The translations under genes were made by a program, and so were the position numbers. From NCBI GenBank assembly GCA_028826165.1, contig JAPDFW010000068.1:197001-261000 (forward strand): a stretch of DNA of 64,000 nucleotides, read 5' to 3'. This DNA comes from Anaeramoeba ignava. Its lineage: Eukaryota > Metamonada > Anaeramoebidae. Position 1 is the first letter of the stretch. Every line of letters starts with the position of its first letter. Under the pieces are notes generated by a model. The model searched no databases and was not told the DNA's origin. It saw only the letters and a list, made by a program, of their open reading frames with translations. Of the stretch, positions 1 to 12,500 are shown piece after piece.

Positions 1-2548
1 TGAAAATGGGAGAACTTTTAAGTTCAAAAGAATTCACCATTTCGAAAACAAAATATTATCGAGAAATTGGAAATGTAAAATCTGATTCTGGACTTGTTCG
101 AGTTCCAGGAGAATTATTTACAATTGAAGAAGCACAAGGAAGTTTTCCGTTATCTAATTTAACTGCACCACAAGTATTATCAGTTATGGATAAGTTATTT
201 TGTTGTGAAATGACTTGGTTAAATGGTGAAAATATCGCTCAAACTATTTTTTCCTCCTTTTATTGTTATTATATTGAATCTGTTCAAAATAAACCTTTGA
301 AATTATTTTGTCAATCTGTTTTAAAACATTGTGTTGTTATTTTAAGATTGATTTCTACTACTGGTGTTTATGTTGTAAATTTTATATTTAATTTTAATTT
401 ATATTTAATTTTTATATTTAAATTTTATATTTAAATTTTATATTTAAATTTATATTTAATTTTATATTTAAAATTTTATATTTAAATTATATTTAAATTT
501 ATATTTAATTTTATATTTAAATTATATTTTAATTTAAATTATATTTAATTTTATATTTAATTTTATATTTAATTTTATATTTAATTTTATATTTAATTTT
601 ATATTTAATTTTATATTTAAATTTTATATTTAATTTTATATTTAAATTATATTTAAAAATTTATATTTAATTTTATATTTAATTTTTATATTTAAATTTT
701 ATTTAATTTTATATTTAAATTATATTTAAATTTTAGGAAGATGAAGATTTTACAACAAATGTTTTTGGATTTAATTTATTTGATGGACCAATAAACCAAA
801 ATCTAGAAAAATTCGAAAAAGAAATTATCCAAGAATCAGAATTACGAATAGAATCCGAAAACGAAATAGCAAACGAATTAGACACACTTTTAGATTGCAT
901 GCTTGGCGGAATCACAAAAAATGATTTCTTAGAAGCACTTTTAGTGCGTTTCAAATTAAGAAAATTACTTTTAAATATTCAAGAAACATTTGAAAAAGAA
1001 CCAAACGAAGACAATTTGGAAATTTTACACAAAAAAATCACAGAAGAAATGGAAGAAATAATTCTCAAATTAACAAAAACACATGAAAAATTAATAGAAA
1101 TTTTTGGGGAAAAAGATCCGCCAGGATTTGATACAGAAATCCATCGGAGAAGAATATCTCCACCAACACAAATCCGGACTGTCAAGATATTTGATTTCGG
1201 ATCTTCAATTTCAATGCTTAAGAAAATCATGGATGAAACCAAATGGATTTGCGAAATTTTTGGATATTTAGATCCCATGTCGAAAATAAATTGGGATAGC
1301 GAAGCGATTCCCGAAATTGGATATCGCGAAAGATTATTTTATTATTTAATCAATTTTAGTCACAAAAACCCTAATATTATTTCGCGGTCGCGATTGAAGC
1401 TACTCGTGACCCAAGAACAATCTATTTTGCAGGAAATCAAGATGGATGAGATGATTATTGAGGATATGGTTGAGTTTGGGGTGCTTCCCAAATATGCAAA
1501 ACACAAGGAGGCGCACCCAACAATAATGACCATATCGTTTGTTTTTACGGAAATGATTTCTGCACCTTGTTTTGAAAAGACAACATATTACAAAAAGCTG
1601 AAAAAATTATTCCAATTGTGGGGAAGTACAATTTCGAAAGGAAATCAACTTGACCCGACTTTGGTTTCGAAGTCGGACTCGCAAGCAGAAGATTTCGGAC
1701 TTCACGACACTCACATTATCAAAAACTTCCCATTTTCATGTTGGATGCTTGATGTTTCACTGAATATTTGCATATATTACATTTCGCTCTGTTTTGAGCT
1801 TGATTTGTATTCTCTTCCCGAATCAACAAGTGCGTTTTGGTACTTGCATTATTTGATGGGAATAAAATTGAAAACAATGCTTGCAGGAAATTTATATAAA
1901 ATCACAAGAAATCAAAAATTCCCAATTCAGTTTGAAATTTCATCCAAAAAAACAAAAGGAAGAAAAGCAATTTCACAGCATAAATTATACAAGGAGCAAG
2001 AACGCCAAAAGAACCAACGCATCCAGGAAGAGCGCGATCTCGCAACTACAAGATTCATGTATCTTCTTCAAGCACAGCAACTTATATGCAGGGCTCTTCT
2101 GCATCTTATGCTTGGATGCGAAAAGGATAACATAATCGGCCCATCTCAAAATCAAAAATATTCCTTTCTTAATATGCAGGCTGTTTTTAAAAACCGTTTT
2201 AATCTCATCCATTTTGTTCTTAATCCTTCTCATTCTTATCAAACTTTTACTGAAAAAACTGAGTTTCTTCGCGAAAATGATTTCCCTTCGTTCTGTGAAA
2301 GCGCCCTTAATTCCCTTGATGAATGCCAGGCTACTATCCAGGAATGCTTCGAAAAACGTCGAAAGGAATCAATGGTTTCTTTGATCGATGATGAACTCGA
2401 ATCTATTAAAAAATTAGCTTTTGCAAATAAAATTGCGGTTAAACTCATTCTGCAACTTAGAGAGAAACAAAAAATCCCTTTTCTCAGTTTCCGTTTTGAC
2501 ATCCATCCATGGCTTCCTGTTGTGTGTGTGTCTACAACAAAGAAGTGA
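1..2548 (+). CDS. NAA35: NatC N-alpha-acetyltransferase auxiliary subunit NAA35/Mak10 (5' truncated by window edge)
   Basis: Exons are ..374 and 737..2548, with one phase-0 intron at 375-736 (GTAAAT...TTTTAG). The Met at position 6 is internal: the frame is open to the window edge, and the first residues KMGELLSSKEFTI align with the conserved GELL motif of Mak10, which lies inside the family's N-terminal domain. Exon 1 also carries the family's CCEMTWLNGENIAQTIF stretch. Exon 2 opens with EDEDFTTNVFGF, the usual Mak10 continuation, and runs 603 residues. The total of about 726 visible residues is close to the roughly 725 aa of human NAA35. NatC acetylates nascent chains beginning Met-Leu/Ile/Phe and similar at the ribosome; NAA35 is the scaffold that holds the catalytic NAA30. 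A short T-rich 3' flank follows the stop. The identification rests on motif recognition and exon compatibility. Confidence 0.85.
375..736 (+). repeat. Microsatellite-filled intron of NAA35
   Basis: This 362-nt intron consists almost wholly of variants of a 12-bp word, TTTATATTTAAT, with no C and nearly no G outside the splice sites. It starts GTAAAT and ends TTTTAG. Confidence 0.8.
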
Positions 2549-2689
2549 AGACTGAGATGATAAATAGTATATTTTTTTTTTGAAAGATAAAAAGAGAAAG
2601 AAAACGATCCACTTTTTTTTTTAAATAAAAATTTTCATTTTTTTCATTTTTTTCATTTTTTCATTTTTCATTTTTCATTTTTCTTTAAA

Positions 2690-5493
2690 ATGATAGAAAA
2701 AGAAGCAAAAAATTTCCTTATAAATTTTGCCAATCAAACTGTTCCCATTCAAATTAAATCAAACTTATCTAATTTTATAGCACTTACAACTGGAGACAAA
2801 GAAGAATATTCAAAATTACATCAATCCAAATTAGAACTTCATAAAATTTATTCAAATCCAGAAACGTTTGAAATTATGAAGAAATTTAAAGAATCAAAAG
2901 AGATTTCTGATTCAATGATTAAAAGAGAAATTGAGGTTCTTTATCCAGAATTTGTTGAAAATCAAGGTTCAAAATTAAAAGAAGAGATTTTAACAATTGA
3001 GACTGAAATTCAAGAAGTTTTTTCGAAGTTTCGAGTTAATTTTAAAGGGAAAGAGATTAATGATAATGAAGTTGATAAAATTTTGATTGAATCTATTGAT
3101 AATAAGGAGTTAGAAGATGTATGGTTTGCAAGTAAACAAATTGGAGGAAGAGTTGCACCTACTGTTTTGAAGCTTGTTAAATTACGGAATAAATTAGCGA
3201 ATGAATTAGGTGAATTAATAATATTAATTTTATAAATTTGATTATAAATGAATTTTATAAATCAATATTATAAATGAATATTATAATTGAATATTATAAA
3301 TGAATATTATAAATTGAATTTTATAATTGAATATTATAAATCAATTTTATAAATGAATATTATAAATTAATATTATAAATTCAATATTATAAATGAATAT
3401 TATAAATGAATATTATAAATTAATATTATTAATTGATTCTATAAATGAATATTATTAATGAATATTTTAAATGAATATTATAAATGAATATTATTAATTA
3501 ATATTATAAATTGAATATTATAAATGAATTTTATAAATGAATATTATAAATTAATATTATAAAAATGAATATTATTAATGAATATTATAAATGAATTTTA
3601 TAAATGAATATTATAAATTGAATATTTTAAATGAATTTTATAAATGAATATTATAAATGAATATTATAAATGAATATTATAAATGAATATTATAAATGAA
3701 TATTATAAATGAATATTATAAATTAATATTATTAATTAATATTATAAATGAATATTATAAATGAATTTTATAAATGAATATTATTAATGAATATTGCAAA
3801 TGAATATTATAAATGAATATTATAAATGAATTTTATAAATTAATATTATAAATGAATATTATAAATTAATATTATAAATTAATATTATAAATGAATATTA
3901 TAAATGAATATTATAAATGAATATTATAAATGAATTTTTATAAATGAATATTATAAAATGAATATTATAAATGAATATTATAATTGAATATTTTAAATGA
4001 ATTTTATAAATGAATATTATTAATGAATATTATAAATGAATATTATAAATGAATATTATAAATGAATATTATAAATGAATATTATTAATGAATATTATAA
4101 ATTAATATTATTAATGAATATTATTAATGAATATTATAAATGAATATTATAAATGAATATTATAAATGAATATTATTAATGAATATTATAAATTAATATT
4201 ATAAATCAATATTATAAATGAATATTATAAATGAATATTATTAATGAATATTATAAATGAATATTATAAATGAATATTATAAATTGAATATTATAAATGA
4301 ATATTATTAATGAATATTATAAATCAATTTTATAAATGAATATTATAAATGAATATTATAAATGAATATTATAAATTAATTAATTTTATATCAATTTTGA
4401 ATACTCAAAAGGTTTCGAGAATTATTACAAAATGGCAATGCAACTTTCAGAACAAGATCCAAATCACATCAATAAAATTTTTGATGAATTAGAAAAACTA
4501 ACAACTCCAAACTTTAAAAAACAAAAAGAACAAATTGATAATTTTTGCTCAACAAAATACAACATAAAAAAAGAAGAATTAATGGTTTGGCATTATCAAA
4601 ACAGATTTTTCCAAGCTCCACCACAAATCCATAACGAAGACATGAATAAATACTTCACAGACAAAGATATTGTTGAGATCACAAAGAATTTCTATTCAAA
4701 TAATTACGATCCAAAAAGTGTCAAAGAAATATTTGAAAAGAGTAGTCTTTTCCCAAAAGAAAACAAGTACCAACATGCATGTTGTTTAAGTATCGATAAC
4801 GGAATTGATACTCGAGTTATTTGCAATGTTGTTCCAAATTATTACTGGTTCTCAACACTTATTCATGAATTTGCACATGCAATGACTTGCAAATTTGTCG
4901 AAGAATCACTTCCTTGGATTCTTCGCACTTACAATCACTTGATCACAACTGAAGCTGTTGCACTTCTTTATGAAGATCTTGCAAGCAATGCAAATTTTCT
5001 AGTTGGAATTGGAATTCTTCCTAAAAATGAGGAAAAAAAAACAGGCGTTATTTTGGATCAAATAAGAAAACTTAAACAAGTTGTTTTTGCTCAATTTTCT
5101 CAAGTTATGTTTAGATTCGAACAAGAATTATATCAAAAAGAATTAACTGAAAAAGAAGCAAATATTTTATGGTGGAATCTTGTTGAGAAATATCAATTAC
5201 TCAAAAAACCTCCTAATTATGAAAATGTTTGTGGTTGGGCTTCTAAAATTCATCTTGCGCTTAATCCTTGTTATTATCATTTCTATTTGATTGGTTTTCT
5301 TATTCAATCTCAACTCAAAGATTTTATTCTTTCTAATTTTGGAAATAATTGGATTGAAAATTTGAAAATTTCCGATTATTTAATCCAGAATGTTATTCGT
5401 CCTGGGAAAACAATTTCTTGGTTAGAATTGGTTAAGAAAGCAACAGGAAAAGAATTATCATCTGAAAGTTATATCAAAGAATATCTTAATTAA
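2690..5493 (+). CDS. M2 (ACE-like) family zinc metallopeptidase
   Basis: Exons are 2690..3209 and 4412..5493 (phase 1, GTGAAT...AAAAG), giving 533 aa. The join produces NELG|FENYYKMAMQ, a continuous conserved segment. The zinc site is HEFAH at residues 325-329, with a third ligand Glu354 in LITTEAVAL. The flanking LPWILRTYNHLITTEA and WHYQNRFFQAPP stretches match bacterial-type M2/peptidyl-dipeptidase relatives better than animal ACE or thimet oligopeptidase (M3), which remains the main alternative. There is no signal peptide or membrane segment, so a cytosolic oligopeptidase is likely. The enzyme would remove dipeptides or cleave short peptides. The gene starts behind repeated TTTTTCA words 5-50 nt upstream of the ATG. 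The bacterial affinity suggests old lateral transfer, but the intron and base composition show it is a resident nuclear gene. Confidence 0.8.
3210..4411 (+). repeat. Intron expanded by a TATAAATGAATAT repeat
   Basis: This 1,202-nt intron splits the M2 peptidase. Almost all of it is an imperfect array of the 13-bp word TATAAATGAATAT and variants (TTAATGAATATTA, TTTTATAAATGAA). Only the last ~30 nt before CAAAAG are non-repetitive. Confidence 0.85.
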
Positions 5494-6033
5494 TTTTTTC
5501 ACAATATTTTCCATTTCTTTTATGAATGATTTCAATAAAAGTTTTCTCTTCTTAATTTTGATTTAATTTTGATTTAATTTTAATTAAATTTTGATTTAAT
5601 TTTAATTAAATTTTGATTTAATTTTGATTTAATTTTGATTTAATTTTGATTTAATTTTGATTAAATTTTGATTTAATTTTGATTAAATTTAGATTTAATT
5701 TTGATTAAATTTTGATTTAATTTTGATTTAATTTTGATTTAATTTTGATTTAATTTTGATTAAATTTTGATTAAATTTTGATTAAATTTTGATTTAATTT
5801 TAATTTAATTTTGATTAAATTTTGATTAAATTTTAATTTAATTTTGATTTAATATTGATTTAATTTTGATTTAATTTTGATTTAATTCGCTTTTCTTCTC
5901 CTTTTCTTTTCAATTTCAATTTCTTCTCCTTTTTTTTTCTTTTTTTAAATGTTATCTTTTAAGAAAAAACAAAAAGAAAAAAAAAAAAGCAAAAAATTTT
6001 TTACATTTTTTTTTCATTTTTCAAAATTAACAA
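5494..6033. repeat. Intergenic spacer with ATTTTGATTTA 11-mer array
   Basis: This is the tandem-gene spacer between the peptidase and NAPRT. Positions 5556-5887 are an 11-bp array (TTTTGATTTAA with TTAAA and TAATT variants). The last ~140 nt switch to T-rich and A-rich runs with a TTTTTTTTCATTTTTC block directly before the NAPRT ATG. No gene is visible. Confidence 0.7.
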
Positions 6034-8971
6034 ATGTTAAAAATAAAAACAACAAATTCCTTAGTGACCCCATTGCTAACGGATAAATATCAGTTAACAA
6101 TGGCATATGCATATTGGAAATCAGAAAAGCAAAATCAAGATGCAGTATTTGATTTATTTTTTCGAAAAAACCCATTCAAAGGAGAATTTACAGTATTTGG
6201 AGGATTAGACGAAGTTATCAAATTCTTGCACAACTTTAAATTCCAACAAGATGATATTGATTATCTTAAAACAACAATGCCAAATTGCGAACAAGGTTTC
6301 TTTGATTATCTCCTTTCTTTAGACGCTTCAAAAGTCAAACTTTTTGCTATTGATCACGGTACAATTTGCTTTCCAAAAATTCCGTTAGTTCGTGTTCAAG
6401 GTCCTCTTGCTGTTGTTCAACTTTTGGAAACTCCCCTTTTAAATCTTATTAATTATCCAAGTTTGATGGCTACTAATGCTGCTAGATTTAAACTTGCTAG
6501 TGGTCCTAAAGTTACTTTGTTGGAATTCGGTTGCAGAAGAGCTCAAGGTTTGTTTTCTTAATATAAGTCAATTTTATATCAATTTTAAATCGATTTTATA
6601 TTAATTTTATATCAATTTTAAATCAATTTTATATTAATTTTAAATCAATTTTATATCAATTTTATATCAATTTTAAATCAATTTTATATCAATTTTATAT
6701 CAATTTTAAATCAATTTTATATCAATTTTATATCAATTTTATATCAATTTTATATCAATTTTATATTAATTTTAAATCAATTTTATTTCAATTTTATATT
6801 AATTTTAAATCAATTTTAAATCAATTTTATATTAATTTTATTTCAATTTTATTTCAATTTTATTTCAATTTTAAATCAATTTTATATCAATTTTAAATCA
6901 ATTTTAAATTAATTTTAAATTAATTTTATTTCAATTTTAAATCAATTTTAAATCAATTTTATATCAATTTTATATTAATTTTATATTAATTTTATTTCAA
7001 TTTTATTTCAATTTTATTTCAATTTTATATTAATTTTATATTAATTTTATATCAATTTTATTTCAATTTTATATCAATTTTATATTAATTTTATATCAAT
7101 TTTAAATCAATTTTATATCAATTTTAAATCAATTTTAAATCAATTTTATATCAATTTTAAATCAATTTTAAATCAATTTTAAATCAATTTTAAATCAATT
7201 TTAAATCAATTTTAAATCAATTTTATATCAATTTTAAATCAATTTTAAATCAATTTTATATCAATTTTAATCCAATTTTAAATTAAATTTTAAATCAATT
7301 TTATATCAATTTTATTTCAATTTTATATCAATTTTATATCAATTTTAAATCAATTTTAAATCAATTTTAAATCAATTTTATATTAATTTTATATCAATTT
7401 TAAATCAATTTTAATTCAATTTTAAATCAATTTTAAATCAATTTTAAATTAATTTTATTTCAATTTTAAATCAATTTTAAATCAATTTTATATCAATTTT
7501 AAATTAATTTTATATTAATTTTAAATCAATATTAATTAAATTTTAAATAGGACCTGATGGTGCAATTTCTGCTTCTAAATATAGTTTTGTTGGAGGTTTT
7601 GATGCAACAAGTCATGTTGAAGCAGGAAAACTTTTTGGAATTCCAATTCAAGGAACTCATGCTCATTCATTTGTTTCTTCATATATGGACTTTTCTGATA
7701 TTAAAAATCCAACTTTAAAAGATTCTAAAGGAGAAAAAGAAGGTTTGCAAAAATAAAATATTTAAATCAAATTAAATCAAATTAAAATATTTAAATCAAA
7801 TCAATTCAATTCAAATTAAATTAAATCAAATAAAATATTTGAATTAAATTAAATCAATTTAAAATATTTGAATTAAATCAAAATTAAATCAAAATTAAAT
7901 TAAAATTAAATTAATTTAAAATAATTAAATCAAATTAAATCAAATTAAATCAAAATAATTAAATCAATTCAATTCAAATAAAATTAAATTAAATCAAATC
8001 AATTCAATTCAAATTAAATGAAAATATTTAATTTAAATTAAATTAAATTCAAATCAATTTGAAAAAAAAAAGTCAATTTTGTCGAATTCACACTTGAAGC
8101 AAGAAAAGAAACAGGATATTTAAACACAAACGATTCTGAATTAGCAGCATTTATTGGATATGCACTATCATTTCCCGATGGATTCCTAGCATTAGTGGAC
8201 ACATATGATACACTTTTAAGCGGAGTACCAAATTTCTTAACAGTAGCATATTCACTGCACAAATTAGGATACAAATCAGTTGGAATCCGTTTAGATTCTG
8301 GAGATCTAGCAGAACTTTCGAAACAATCAAGAAAAATGTTTACTGAATGTGGAGAAAAATTTGGAGTTGATTATTTCAAAGATTTTCGGATTGTTGCCAG
8401 TAACGACATTAACGAACCTGCTATTCATAAATTGAATGCAAATAATCACGAAATCAACGTGTTTGGAATCGGTACTCATTTGGTTACTTGCCAAGCACAA
8501 CCTGCTTTGGGATGTGTTTTCAAGCTCGTAGAAATTGATGGAGTTCCAAGAATTAAATTATCAAACGAATTGATTAAAATCACAATTCCAGGAAAAAAAG
8601 AAGCTTACCGACTTTTTGGAAAGGATAATCAACCGCTTCTTGATGTTTTAGTTAAAACTGATTCTGAACAGATTCCTAAAGTTGGAGAGAGATTTTTATG
8701 CAGAGATCCTGCAATTGAATCAAAAAGAATGGTTGTTACTCCTTCAAAAGTTGTTCCTCTTCATTCTTGCTATTGGGATGGTAAGCAAGTTAAGGATGTT
8801 CCTTCTCTTGCTGAGACTAGAAAGTTTGTTCTTCAACAATTGGAAAATATTAATCCTGTTCATCTTGATTTGTTAAAGCCTAAACAATATCCTGTTACTT
8901 TGAGTGATGAACTTTATCATTTCCTTCATGATCTTTGGTTGAAAGAACAACCACCTATTGAGCTTAAATAA
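6034..8971 (+). CDS. NAPRT: Nicotinate phosphoribosyltransferase
   Basis: Three exons, 6034..6547, 7551..7742 and 8073..8971, give 534 aa (human NAPRT is 538). Both introns are phase 1 with unusual donors, GTTTGT and GTTTGC. The N-terminus has [16 protein letters not shown], the family's signature start. Next come [12 protein letters not shown] across the first junction, GTHAHSF in exon 2 (the His region used in catalysis), and [24 protein letters not shown] plus GIRLDSGDL in exon 3, the PRPP/nicotinate-site segments. The enzyme makes nicotinate mononucleotide from nicotinate and PRPP in cytosolic NAD salvage (Preiss-Handler pathway). Length and motif order are complete, so it should be active. 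The exon 3 acceptor is preceded by a run of A instead of pyrimidines. Confidence 0.93.
6548..7550 (+). repeat. NAPRT intron 1: ATTTTAAATCA/ATTTTATATCA array
   Basis: This 1,003-nt intron is a nearly pure 11-bp tandem array, ATTTTAWATCA. Members differ mainly at the central A/T and at TCA/TTA. About 90 copies lie between GTTTGTTTTC and AAATAG. Confidence 0.85.
7743..8072 (+). repeat. NAPRT intron 2: AAATTAAATC-type array
   Basis: This 330-nt intron is made of irregular AATTAAATCAAATT words with interspersed AATATTT. It begins GTTTGC and ends in a poly-A run followed by AG. Confidence 0.75.
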
Positions 8972-9534
8972 TTTTCCATTCCAAAAATTCAAAATCAAAA
9001 TCAAAATTAAAATTGAAATCAAAATCAAAATTAAAATCAATTTTAAAATTAAAATCCAATTCAAAATTAAAATTAAATCCAAAATCAAAATTAAAATTAA
9101 AATTAAAATTAAAATTAAATTCAAAATCAAAATTAAAATCTAATTTAAAATCAAAATTAAAATTAAAATTAAAATCAAAATCAAAATTAAAATTAAATTT
9201 AAAATTAAAATTAAATTAAATTAAAATTTTGCTTTTTTTTAATAAGGGAAAGAAAAGAAAAAAATTTTTTTAATTAATTAATTAAAAGAAAAGAAAAAAT
9301 TTTTTTTTATTTCAAATTTTTTTTTTCATTTTTCTTTTTGTTTCTTTTAATTAATTAATTAATTAATTTTTATTTTTAATTTTAATTTAAAAAAAAAAAG
9401 AAAAAAAAATTTTTTTTTAACAACTTGTTACAAAAAAAAAAAACAAAAACTGTTGTTTATTCAATTGATTTGATTTATTCAATTTATTTTATTTCAATAT
9501 AATTTATTTAAATAATAAAAATAATAAATTTAAA
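8972..9534. repeat. Intergenic spacer with AAAATY hexamer array
   Basis: Positions 8990-9227 are AAAATC/AAAATT hexamers, which create long but meaningless open frames such as KIKIK. The rest is A-rich and T-rich homopolymer runs plus TTAATTAA words, ending in AT-only sequence before the LRR-PP2C start. No gene is seen. Confidence 0.7.
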
Positions 9535-12500
9535 ATGGGAGGTTGTTCATCAAAAAAGAAAAACCCAATTGAAAACTTAGGATTTGTTGGAATGAAACTA
9601 GACAAAGTGCCAGGAATCATAAAATTATGTTATCAATTAAACTCATTAGATTTAAGCGACAACAAAATCAAAAAACTGCCTAATGCTTTAGTGGAACAGG
9701 ATTCAATTACGAATTTCACGTGGAAAAGCAACAAATTGAAGAAAATTCCAAATAATTTATTTGACATGAAAAATATTCAATATTTGGATTTAAGTATGAA
9801 CAAAATTGAATCGATCCCGGACAAAATACAGAAACTCACAAAGCTCATAGAACTTGACTTGCACGAGAATTCCATTCGTTCGTTTCCCGAACTCAGCTTT
9901 GGCTATTTGTCGTCTTTAAGAAAACTGAACGTCTCGCGGAACTGCATTGAGAAAATACCGGAATGTTTTCAAAATTTAAATAGTCTTCGCGAACTTGATT
10001 TAAGTGGGAATTATTTGTGGATCGTCCCAATGCACTTCTCAAGACTAACTGCCCTGGAGGTTCTTAACGTCTCCCACAACACCATAAAATCCCTTGAAAT
10101 TGGAACCGGTTTAGAAGGTCTTGTTTCGTTAAATCGGTTTGATTTTTCATTCAACTTAATCGATAGTATTCCGGAATCGATTGCTCATTTGCATAATATA
10201 AGAGTCATACTTGGCGAATCGAACAATATATCGATCATAAACAATGAGTTTGGAAACTTGCAGAACTTATCACAGCTTTCTTTGGAAAAAAACAAGTTAC
10301 GAGCTTTACCTGAAAATTTCGAAAATTTAAATTCTTGTCTTTTGGAACTAAATTTGAGATCCAATGAATTCACTATTATTCCCGATGTTATTAATAATCT
10401 TTCTTCTCTCCAGCTCCTGATTCTTTCTCACAACGCCATTTCCACTTTTAGTCTTCATCTTCCAAAACTATTTGAACTCGACTTGGCATATAACAATTTG
10501 GAATTTTTCTCCGATAACGCTTTTGCGGATCTGGGACTTCTTTCCAAAATCAATTTATCGAACAATCTTATTCGAGGGTTGCCACCATCAATCTCCGAAA
10601 TGGCAAACTTGATTATTTTGAATTTATCAGGAAACCAACTTGAGACACTACCAAAAGAAATCGGATTTCTCACAAGTTTGGCCGAATTGGATCTTTCTTG
10701 CAATCAACTACGCGTTCTTCCTGAAGAGATTGGCAAGCTTGATTCAGTTTACAAGATGATTCTGAACAACAACAAACTCTCATCACTTCCAGAATCCTTC
10801 TCAGAAATCAAAAGCTTGAGCGCACTTAATATTTCTTCAAATTTGTTCACTTCGATTCCTTCATCTGTTTTCTCACTTCCAAGACTACAGAAGCTATATG
10901 CCTCTCACTGCCGCTTGCGTATCGTTCCTTCAAACTTCATGCTCTTAATGACTCTTAAAGAAATCAATCTCAGTGACAATAGAATCATGTTCGTTTCTCC
11001 ATTAGTTGGAAGTATGCGATCCCTGTCAGAAATCAATCTTAGTAATAATAAAATTACCGAAATTCCTGACGCATTTTTTGAACACGGTTCATCCTCAAAA
11101 ACTTCCTTGACAAAAATAGATCTATCTCACAATAAAATCGAAAAATTTAATCCTTTATGGTTCAATTTGGTAAACTTGCAAGAACTTGATCTTTCTCATA
11201 ATAAAATCTCAGAAATTCCATCCGAAGGTTTTGAAAACTTCCACAATCTCGAATCACTCAAACTTTCCTTCAATAATTGCATGAATTTAGACTTATCATC
11301 TGCCAAGAAAATTGCAAAACTTCAATTTTTACATTTAGAAGGAAATTCACTTTCTTCCTCATTTGAGAATCTTCTCATAAAAATATCCTCCAAAAACCCC
11401 CAGCAATCTACATATAAACGAACAAACGAAAAGCCTGAAGTTCTCATACCTCGTCTCTATACACAGCGTTCACGCGCTTTGATTTCAACAGGAAATACGC
11501 CACCTTCGTTTGATTTCCCTAATATAAAAGAAATTCTTATTAATCCCCAAAATTTTACTTCTTTTGCAAGAAATATTTTTTGGAAAAGTTCCCGTTTCAA
11601 TATCGGTTATTGTGAAACAAAAGGAAGAAGAATATCAATGGAGGATAGTGTTGATATTCGTGGAAATTTCGCAAATTTTTCAAATGTTGATTTTTTTGCT
11701 GTTTATGATGGTCATAAAGGTAGATTTACTGCTGATTTTCTTGCTGCTGTTTTTTCTGATTTGTTTAAGGAAAAATTACTTAAATTATTTCCTTCTTTGA
11801 AAAAAAATACTACTTCATTTGATTATTCGAAAGTGGATTTAAAAGAGGAAGAAGAATATGATAATATTTTATTATCGAATCAAAATGAAAATCAAAATGA
11901 AAATTTAAATGAAAATAATAATGAAAATCAAAATCAAAATCAAAATGAAAATCAAAATCATAATAATAATGAAAATCAAAATTTAAATGAAAATCAAAAT
12001 GAAAATCAAAATCATAATAATAATGAAAATCAAAATCAAAATCAAAATCAAAATCAAAATGAAAATCAAAATGAAAATTTAAATGAAAATAATAATGAAA
12101 ATAAAAATGAAAATGAAAATGAAAATCAAAATAATAATCAAAATAATAATCAAAATCAAAATAATAATGATAATGAAAATAAAAATAAAAATCAAAATCA
12201 AAATGAAAATCAAAATCAAAATGAAAATCAAAATCAAAATAATAATGAAGCATTGGAGCTCGATATTCAAGAAAACCCAAAAACAACATCCAATAACAAA
12301 AATCAATATCAAACATTACAACAAAAACTAACACTTCAAGAAGAAGAAAAATTTATACAATTACGACAAACATTTTATGAATTATATATTGAAATAAACA
12401 AAAAACTTGAAAAAATACAAACGGAAAGTGGAGCAACAGCAGTAACATGTTTAATAGTAGAAAACAAATGTTTCACAATAAACGTTGGGGATTCAAGAGC

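Noticed and set aside
2690-5493. Bacterial contamination because of the M2 peptidase
   Set aside because: The gene has a spliceosomal intron, the same AT content and the same leader motif as its neighbours.
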